Shown in pieces: positions 33,796-38,517 of a DNA stretch of 38,517 nt. Made by a program: the position numbers and the translations under genes. The number at the start of each line of letters is the position of its first letter. Within the stretch, counting starts at the first letter, position 1. Source of the stretch: Candidatus Peribacteraceae bacterium (GTDB lineage Bacteria; Patescibacteriota; Gracilibacteria; JAHISY01); NCBI GenBank assembly GCA_021734705.1, contig JAIPIJ010000003.1:1-38517 (forward strand). The letters are read 5' to 3'. Under the pieces are notes generated by a model that had not been told where the DNA came from, made no database searches, and saw nothing but the letters and a program-made list of their open reading frames with translations.

Positions 33796-33814
33796 AGACC
33801 ACTTAATTTTAGGG

Positions 33815-34342
33815 ATGTTTGAAAATTTAAGAACCAGCCTCGAGAAAGAACTGTACAGCCGACCTATGCTGGTCAATTGGTTAATCGCAAGACGCGAAGA
33901 ACTCAATAGGTGCAGCTTCAAATTCAAAGATCCAGAGCATTTATCAATTGCAATCGTGCGAGGTGAATTAACTGGATTCTTTGTCGGTAATACGCTCCCG
34001 CAGATAGAAACTAAGTGGAAGTGGGAAGACAACCCAAAAAATAAATTCAGTCAATTTATTTCCAAACTGATTGATATATTTAACGAACATGAACAAACTG
34101 TCGAAAGGATCGACAAGGAAATCAAAGCATTCAAAAATGATAACCCAAGCATTGAAAGAGATTTACCGGCAGGCATTAGCTTTCAATGTTTTCTTAAAAA
34201 TTTTTTAAAAATCTGGGAAGAGGTCAAAATCCGAGAAGGTGACAGTGCTTTAGGACCTTGTGTATATGCAAGACTGATTCGTCACAAAATTGCTAAAAGC
34301 GCGCTTGAACTCTGTAAAAATAATAATGATTTGAGCTACTGA
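33815..34342 (+). CDS. Hypothetical soluble protein
   Basis: A 175-residue protein of unknown family beginning MFENLRTSLEKELYSRPMLV. It is charged and mostly helical, with a Trp-rich stretch (ETKWKWEDNP) and no signal or membrane helix. Upstream in-frame codons extend the frame to a TTG at 33716 that would overlap the MATE gene, but the promoter lies between. AGGG sits directly before the ATG. No function can be assigned; the gene ends beside the tRNA-Pro repeat zone. Confidence 0.6.
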   Translation: MFENLRTSLEKELYSRPMLVNWLIARREELNRCSFKFKDPEHLSIAIVRGELTGFFVGNTLPQIETKWKWEDNPKNKFSQFISKLIDIFNEHEQTVERIDKEIKAFKNDNPSIERDLPAGISFQCFLKNFLKIWEEVKIREGDSALGPCVYARLIRHKIAKSALELCKNNNDLSY

Positions 34343-34365
34343 AACTGCTACCTTGATGAGACAAA

Positions 34366-34383
34366 TGGTCGGGGCAGCCGGAC
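34366..34383 (-). other. tRNA 3'-end fragment
   Basis: The minus strand reads GTCCGGCTGCCCCGACCA: the 3' side of a T stem, an acceptor strand and CCA, with no 5' part. It differs from tRNA-Pro in the acceptor (CTGCCCCG), so it is a relic of another or a diverged tRNA. The rest of 34384-34455 holds hairpin repeats also found at 36200-36272. Confidence 0.5.
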
Positions 34384-34455
34384 ACTTCACATCTTCAGGG
34401 CAAGCTTGAACATTATTATTAAGAATGGCTTGCCAGCCGTAGCCTTGGCGAAGGC

Positions 34456-34532
34456 TGGTCGGGGTGACAGGACTCGAACCTGCGACCTCACGCACCCCAT
34501 GCGTACGCGCTAGCCAACTGCGCTACACCCCG
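34456..34532 (-). tRNA. trnP: tRNA-Pro (GGG anticodon), CCA encoded
   Basis: Acceptor CGGGGTG pairs with CACCCCG, then ACCA. The D stem GCGC/GCGC, anticodon stem TACGC/GCGTG with loop ATGGGGT (anticodon GGG), and T arm CAGG-TTCGAGT-CCTG fold normally. Reads CCC/CCU. A relic of the same gene lies 20 nt upstream and a hairpin starts at its CCA. Confidence 0.93.
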
Positions 34533-34552
34533 ATTAATTTGAAGAATTTAAA

Positions 34553-34653
34553 GGACTTGCCCGCCGAAGGCGGGTCCGCCTTTGGCGGAAACCTCCGACC
34601 TTCCCGATGTCCATCGGGACGCGCTGCTCCGCCTAGGCGGACGCTACACCCCG
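34553..34653 (-). pseudogene. Broken tRNA-Pro relic A with hairpin inserts
   Basis: On the minus strand it keeps CGGGGTGTAGCG, AGCGCG, AGGTCGGAGGTT and CAAGTCC of tRNA-Pro. The D loop holds TCCGCCTAGGCGGA, the anticodon arm is replaced by TCCCGATGGACATCGGGA, and the T loop is split by TCCGCCAAAGGCGGA plus CCCGCCTTCGGCGGG. The 3' acceptor strand is absent. It lies between yibE/F and tRNA-Pro(GGG). Confidence 0.8.
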
Positions 34654-34664
34654 ATTCGCAGATT

Positions 34665-35690
34665 TTATTTCCTTTTTAGAAAGAATGCACCCAATCCACT
34701 CGCTAGCGGGGCGGCAAGCACCAGAGCTAATGAGCCAACTAAGGTGCGAACTATTTCCTCGGCGGCAAATTCAGAGTTGATCAGCGCCCAGAGCGGCTGA
34801 TTGGCATCTACGCTGAAGAGCAGAATCAAGGGTAAAGCCACGCCAGCATAAGCCAGCGCGAGGGTATTAACCATCGAGGCGATATGCTCCCGTCCGATCC
34901 GCAAAGTGCGTTTGAATATTTCTTTACGGGAAAGATTAGGATTGGCGCGAATCAATTCGTCGGCAGTCGTAACTTCAGCTACGGTGATGTCGTCCAAAAC
35001 ACCAAGTGCCCCCAATAAAATCCCGGCCAAAAGCAAACCGCGCAAATCTAGATTACCGAAAAGTGCACTGGTTAAATAAAAACTTTCTTCACTGCCAGTG
35101 CCAAACAGAGAGGCGAAATTTGTGAAAAAGACCGCCGACAAGGTTGCTAAGCCAAGCGTCAACATTGTAGCGATGAAAGCCAAGAGTGATCTGAAATTAA
35201 ATCCATGGGCAATAAAAATAGCAGCTCCGGCAATGCCAGCTCCGCCAACTAAAGCTACAGCCAGCGGGGGATAACCAGCAGCAAGCGCAGGAACAATGCC
35301 AAAAATAGTTCCTCCGATTGATACTGCAAGTCCAGCCAGGGCCGACAAGCCTCTCCAGCCACCGATCAAAATTAAAACTAAAATAAAAATCGCAAAAATT
35401 CCAAGCAGTGCCGCCAAGCGGTAGTGGTCATAAATTTGCCAAATTTTTCCTTCGCCAAACTCAAAACGGCCGACGACAAATTTATCGCCAACTATAGGAG
35501 CTTGGTTTTGTGTTGTAGCAAATTCGTCATTCCTTTCAACGGTAATTTCGCGCCCATCAATTAACTCGATAGTCGCCGTAGCTCCTTCGATACCCCTAAC
35601 TGTTCCCACCGCAAAATCAAAATCATTGGCAGCTTGAGTGGACTGAGCTGTAAGGATTAAAAATACGATACTGAAAAATACTTTTCGCAC
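34665..35690 (-). CDS. YibE/F-family membrane protein
   Basis: A 341-residue protein with a signal peptide (about 1-20), a small beta domain (about 25-85, GTVRGIEGATATIELIDGRE split by spacing) and about seven or eight membrane helices. LLGALGVLDDITVAEV (near 230-245) is the family's conserved polar segment. YibE/F proteins are of uncertain transport function. GTG start at 35690. Its stop lies 11 bp before relic A. Confidence 0.88.
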   Translation of the reverse strand: MRKVFFSIVFLILTAQSTQAANDFDFAVGTVRGIEGATATIELIDGREITVERNDEFATTQNQAPIVGDKFVVGRFEFGEGKIWQIYDHYRLAALLGIFAIFILVLILIGGWRGLSALAGLAVSIGGTIFGIVPALAAGYPPLAVALVGGAGIAGAAIFIAHGFNFRSLLAFIATMLTLGLATLSAVFFTNFASLFGTGSEESFYLTSALFGNLDLRGLLLAGILLGALGVLDDITVAEVTTADELIRANPNLSRKEIFKRTLRIGREHIASMVNTLALAYAGVALPLILLFSVDANQPLWALINSEFAAEEIVRTLVGSLALVLAAPLASGLGAFFLKRK

Positions 35691-35705
35691 TAAAGACTGA
35701 AACTG

Positions 35706-36047
35706 TTAGCTTTTATACCCGACTACCAAATAAAGCACTCCGATCGCCAAGGGTATCAGCATAGGACCTGCTGCTTCGCCATCTGTTATCAAGCCAAGGA
35801 TCGAAGCTATCACTATCGGTAAAACAATGAGATACCCGCCGACTTTAGGATATTTCCAGCCTACGCCAAGCCCGATGAACATTAATGGAAAGGTGCTCAA
35901 CCAAACGTTGTCCCAGACTGAATAATCCGGATTAATAAAAGGCAGGGGATTCCCATAGCCAAAATAAAAAGGTAATCCGAAAATTATAGCTGCCAGCGCG
36001 AGAATTCTGGTAGACCATTTCAGGATTTTCAAAAATTTTTTATTCAT
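35706..36047 (-). CDS. Small four-helix membrane protein, hypothetical
   Basis: A 113-residue protein with about three to four membrane helices (near 12-30, 50-65, 70-88 and 95-110) and an extracytoplasmic loop YGNPLPFINPDYSVWDN. No family recognised. It is 15 nt before yibE/F on the same strand, so co-transcription is likely. Confidence 0.6.
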   Translation of the reverse strand: MNKKFLKILKWSTRILALAAIIFGLPFYFGYGNPLPFINPDYSVWDNVWLSTFPLMFIGLGVGWKYPKVGGYLIVLPIVIASILGLITDGEAAGPMLIPLAIGVLYLVVGYKS

Positions 36048-36166
36048 GCCGGCAGATTAATTGTCACCATATTAGCAAAATTCCCAGCCCTAAAATCCTA
36101 GTACTGGCTTGCTATGACACTGGCTTACAGCGGGAATGGCTTGCCAGCCGTAGCCTTGGCGAAGGC

Positions 36167-36184
36167 TGGTCGGGGTGAGAGGAC
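36167..36184 (-). other. tRNA-Pro 3'-end fragment
   Basis: The minus strand reads GTCCTCTCACCCCGACCA, identical to the 3' end of tRNA-Pro(CGG), without a 5' part. It is preceded by an imperfect hairpin unit (36185-36217, TTCGC-CGTA-GCGAA) and followed by the same CCA-abutting hairpin as the intact tRNA. The rest of 36048-36166 shows no gene. Confidence 0.75.
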
Positions 36185-36272
36185 CCTTCATCATTCGCTA
36201 CGGCGAACTCTTCAGGGCAAGCTTGAACTTTATTATTAAGAACGGCTTGCCAGCCGTAGCCTTGGCGAAGGC

Positions 36273-36349
36273 TGGTCGGGGTGAGAGGACTTGAACCTCC
36301 GACCTCGTGAACCCGAATCACGCGCGCTAGCCAACTGCGCTACACCCCG
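36273..36349 (-). tRNA. trnP: tRNA-Pro (CGG anticodon), CCA encoded
   Basis: Acceptor CGGGGTG/CACCCCG plus ACCA, D stem GCGC/GCGC, anticodon stem CGTGA/TCACG with loop TTCGGGT (anticodon CGG), T arm GGAGG-TTCAAGT-CCTCT. Reads CCG. It shares acceptor, D arm and both flanks with tRNA-Pro(GGG) at 34456. Confidence 0.94.
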
Positions 36350-36369
36350 ATTAATTTGAAGAATTTAAA

Positions 36370-36470
36370 GGACTTGCCCGCCGAAGGCGGGTCCGCCTTT
36401 GGCGGAAACCTCCGACCTTCCCGATGCCCATCGGGACGCGCTGCTCCGCCTAGGCGGACGCTACACCCCG
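36370..36470 (-). pseudogene. Broken tRNA-Pro relic B with hairpin inserts
   Basis: Same as relic A except that the anticodon-arm hairpin is TCCCGATGGGCATCGGGA. It lies 20 nt upstream of tRNA-Pro(CGG) and its 5' end is 3 bp from the stop codon of the GIY-YIG gene. Confidence 0.8.
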
Positions 36471-36473
36471 ATT

Positions 36474-36740
36474 TTATACTGAGATTTTAATCTCTTTTTC
36501 TCTAATAATTCTTTCCAATATTTTTCTATTTTTCATTTTTTTAAGTTTCGCCTCAATTGCTCGCGCCTTCTGATTCGTCGAATATTTTTGCCGGAAAACT
36601 ATTTTCCATGGTCCTTTATTTTTTAGTGAAGTTGTTTTACCAGAATTATGTTCTGATAATCTTTTTTCAGGGTTTTGGCTTGACCCGATATAAAAGCGAT
36701 CACAATTTTCGCTTTCGAGAATATAAACAAAGCTGTCCAT
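36474..36740 (-). CDS. Small GIY-YIG superfamily protein between tRNA-Pro relics
   Basis: An 88-residue single-domain protein. FVYILES (4-10) and FYIGSSQN (16-23) are the GIY and YIG strands, the conserved Arg is in EKRLSEHN and the Glu in ARAIEAKLK, so the catalytic set is complete, unlike the Y-K-G paralogue at 19206. UPF0213-type proteins are predicted nucleases of unknown target. The gene is bounded by relic C (15 bp before the ATG) and relic B (3 bp after the stop). A TAGAAT lies just before the ATG. Confidence 0.85.
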   Translation of the reverse strand: MDSFVYILESENCDRFYIGSSQNPEKRLSEHNSGKTTSLKNKGPWKIVFRQKYSTNQKARAIEAKLKKMKNRKILERIIREKEIKISV

Positions 36741-36755
36741 TTATTCTAGTATTTA

Positions 36756-36819
36756 AACCTCCGACCTTCCCGATGCCCATCGGGACGCGCTGCTCCGCCT
36801 AGGCGGACGCTACACCCCG
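36756..36819 (-). pseudogene. Broken tRNA-Pro relic C, truncated in the T arm
   Basis: Keeps CGGGGTGTAGCG, the TCCGCCTAGGCGGA and TCCCGATGGGCATCGGGA inserts and GGAGGTT, then stops at the T loop, where the GIY-YIG gene leader begins. The remainder to 36927 contains short palindromes (GTCCCGAAGGGAC, CCCCTTGGGG) and no supported gene. Confidence 0.75.
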
Positions 36820-36927
36820 ATATTCAATTATTAATTTTCAATATGTCCCGAAGGGACCCCTTGGGGCAATGAAAATTAGCCGAGAGATTTTAGCCCAACA
36901 CATAAAACATTTCGAATATTGGAACAA

Positions 36928-37371
36928 CTACCGACGTAGCCGCTGCAATTCCTTTTGGAAACTCGCGACGTCTTTGAACTCACGGTAAACCGACGCGTAG
37001 CGGATATAGGCAACATCGTCGAGCTGCTTCAAAGCCTTCATCACGAGCTGGCCTAGCTTACGGGAATCAACCTCTTTTTCTCCACGCAAATCATCCTCAA
37101 TCGCGTTCAAAATTAATTCAATCTGATCCTGGCGAACCGGGCGCTTTTGGCAAGCAACCCACAGGCTCTTTTCTAACTTCTCCCGGGAAAATGGCTCACG
37201 CGTGCCGTCTTTTTTCACTACGACAAAATTCGCCGCATCCACGCGCTCGTAAGTCGTGAAGCGATAACCGCACTTCAGACATTCCCGGCGCCTGCGAATC
37301 GCGTTACCGTTGTCGGCCGCGCGGGAATCAATCACGCTCGTATCTTCGGCACCGCATTTTTGACAGATCAT
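36928..37371 (-). CDS. nrdR: Transcriptional repressor NrdR
   Basis: A 147-residue protein of normal length. The zinc ribbon uses C3, C6, C31 and C34, followed by RFTTYERV and the ATP-cone domain (VVKKDGTREPFSREKLEKS from about 52). NrdR represses ribonucleotide reductase genes when dATP is high. No nrd gene or NrdR box is in the window. It lies 10 nt after ruvB. Confidence 0.95.
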   Translation of the reverse strand: MICQKCGAEDTSVIDSRAADNGNAIRRRRECLKCGYRFTTYERVDAANFVVVKKDGTREPFSREKLEKSLWVACQKRPVRQDQIELILNAIEDDLRGEKEVDSRKLGQLVMKALKQLDDVAYIRYASVYREFKDVASFQKELQRLRR

Positions 37372-37381
37372 CGCTAAGATT

Positions 37382-38422
37382 TTAAATCAATTTCGGATTT
37401 TCCGGAATTTCAAGGCCCAGCAACTCGAAAGCCTGCGGAGTGGCGACACGTCCGCGAGACGTACGTTTGATAAGCCCAAGCTGTAACAAGAATGGCTCAA
37501 TGACGGTTTCAATAGTATCAGCTTCTTCCGAGGTGGCTGCAGCAAGTGTGGAAAGTCCCACCGGACCACCACTAAATTTCTTTACTAAAATCTCAAGAAT
37601 CCTGCGGTCATGCGCATCCAGACCAAATTCATCCACACCCAAATCCCGCAAACCCTCTTCGACTGACTTTAGGTGAATCGTGCCAGCGTGGTTAATTTCA
37701 GCGAAATCGCGCATGCGGCGCAATAGACGATTAGCGATTCGGGGAGTTGCTCGAGCACAATTAGCTAATTTTTTGCAGGCCGGATCTTCGATTGCGACTC
37801 CGAGAATCTTGGCGGAACGTCCCAGAATTTTTTCGATTTCAGAATTATCGTAGAAATCTAAGCGAAAAACTGAGCCAAAACGGTCACGTAGGGGAGCGGA
37901 AAGTCCGCTGAATTTCGTCGTTGCTCCGACTAGCGTGAAGCGCGGGACTTCCAGGCGCATTGTTTTAGCACTCGGACCTTTACCAAGCACCAGGTCAATC
38001 GCGAAATCTTCCATCGCTGAGTAGAGCACTTCCTCAACTATAGTCTTGAGTCGATGGATTTCGTCGATAAAGAGCAGGTCGTTCGGCTGTAAATTCGTCA
38101 GAATCGCGGCCAAGTCGCCGGCTTTTTCGAGCGCCGGTCCGGAAGTGATCCGCAAATTCACACCGAGTTCGTTCGCGAGTACTGTCGCCAGCGTAGTTTT
38201 ACCGAGTCCAGGCGGACCGTAGAATAAAGTGTGTTCCAAACTTTCCCCGCGCTTCTTCGCCGCCTCGAGAAAAACTTTCAAGTTCTTTTTCAAATTTTTT
38301 TGGCCGATATACTCGGCGAAATTTTGCGGGCGCAACGAAGCATCAAACTTAGAGTTCTCGTCCGAAGTCGCTTTTGAATCGACTTCGCGTTTTTTTCCGG
38401 AATTTTTCTCGCGTTCAATCAT
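37382..38422 (-). CDS. ruvB: Holliday junction branch-migration helicase RuvB
   Basis: A 346-residue AAA+ ATPase. Walker A GPPGLGKTT (69-77), Walker B FIDEIH (118-123), sensor GATT, Arg finger LRDRFG and the C-terminal winged helix with GGPVGLSTLAAATSEE (split near 290-306) are all intact. RuvB hexamers drive branch migration with RuvA. A 20-residue charged N-terminal extension is longer than usual. It is first of a ruvB-nrdR pair. Confidence 0.97.
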   Translation of the reverse strand: MIEREKNSGKKREVDSKATSDENSKFDASLRPQNFAEYIGQKNLKKNLKVFLEAAKKRGESLEHTLFYGPPGLGKTTLATVLANELGVNLRITSGPALEKAGDLAAILTNLQPNDLLFIDEIHRLKTIVEEVLYSAMEDFAIDLVLGKGPSAKTMRLEVPRFTLVGATTKFSGLSAPLRDRFGSVFRLDFYDNSEIEKILGRSAKILGVAIEDPACKKLANCARATPRIANRLLRRMRDFAEINHAGTIHLKSVEEGLRDLGVDEFGLDAHDRRILEILVKKFSGGPVGLSTLAAATSEEADTIETVIEPFLLQLGLIKRTSRGRVATPQAFELLGLEIPENPKLI

Positions 38423-38487
38423 TGGGAAGGATGATAAAGATCATAAAGAGCTTTGAAGATTAGTAAGGATTGGCTTGTCATGAGCGA

Positions 38488-38504
38488 ATCCGCCACAGGC
38501 GGAT
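38488..38504. repeat. TCCGCC/GGCGGA hairpin near the right edge
   Basis: ATCCGCC-ACA-GGCGGAT, same stem as the hairpins in the tRNA-Pro relics. The remainder 38423-38517 is repeat-like and shows no gene. Confidence 0.6.
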
Positions 38505-38517
38505 GAGTCGAATGGCG

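Noticed and set aside
33716-33814. TTG start for the hypothetical protein at 33815
   Set aside because: It overlaps the MATE gene start and precedes the TGGTAAAAT promoter.
34456-34532. tRNA-Met reading of the CAT before GGGG in the anticodon loop
   Set aside because: With a normal 5-bp stem the 7-nt loop is ATGGGGT, placing GGG at positions 34-36; the acceptor and C1-G72 pair are also typical of tRNA-Pro.
34366-36470. Functional split tRNA-Pro joined from separate halves
   Set aside because: Intact tRNA-Pro genes are present, no intron-type bulge-helix-bulge can be seen, and the anticodon arm of the 5' half is destroyed.
36870-36989. 39-codon plus-strand frame near the nrdR end
   Set aside because: It runs antisense into nrdR, without ribosome-binding site or family resemblance.

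Overview
The window looks like a chromosomal piece of a Candidate Phyla Radiation (Patescibacteria) bacterium. This is inferred from gene content. It carries a multi-gene cluster of TrbC/VirB2-like pilin membrane proteins, a VirD4/TraD-like ATPase, a sigma-region-4 protein fused to a HARE-HTH domain, PKD and SLH surface proteins, and small core genes in compact mixed-strand order. TGA is used as a stop (for example at 11029-11031 and for the P-type ATPase), so the TGA-as-glycine code of Gracilibacteria/Absconditabacteria does not apply. I cannot fix the phylum further.

Layout. 1-2528 (minus) is a coupling-ATPase gene running off the left edge. 2572-4196 (minus) holds ftsL-like, rsmH and a single-domain response regulator. 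4317-6823 holds a small export protein, tsaC, a TPR protein and galU. 6993-8096 encodes the sigma4-HARE regulator, closed by a clean intrinsic terminator. 8177-17084 (plus) is the main accessory block: two proteins each with four tandem pilin-like two-helix units, a 43-residue basic protein, a secreted coiled-coil protein, a coiled-coil protein ending in one pilin unit, a single pilin, and a membrane-anchored PKD protein. 17095-18856 adds a 2-hydroxyacid dehydrogenase and a LOG-family protein. 18853-19606 is repeat-rich: a heptamer array, tRNA-Trp, a palindrome, a 25-bp tandem repeat and a GIY-YIG gene. 19642-25275 holds an AEC transporter, class II aldolase, a DUF4015-type glycoside hydrolase, MscS and a lytic transglycosylase; the last is in an overlapping operon (24370-29115) with a P-type ATPase and an SLH protein. 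29148-31806 holds prfA, prmC, rpsU and rnpB. 31849-34342 has a strongly promoted Gly-rich protein, a MATE pump and an unknown protein. 34366-36819 is a second repeat-rich zone with two tRNA-Pro genes, three broken tRNA-Pro relics carrying hairpin inserts, a GIY-YIG gene, YibE/F and a small membrane protein. nrdR and ruvB close the window.

The pilin, coiled-coil and PKD genes together with the ATPase at 1-2528 plausibly build a cell-surface conjugation- or pilus-like apparatus. The SLH, transglycosylase and glycoside-hydrolase genes act on the envelope. An extended -10 element TGNTAAAAT recurs before many genes, and in several cases the start codon lies 6-7 nt after the -10, implying leaderless mRNAs. 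The two most unusual things here are the tandem-pilin cluster and the tRNA-Pro/GIY-YIG/hairpin locus.
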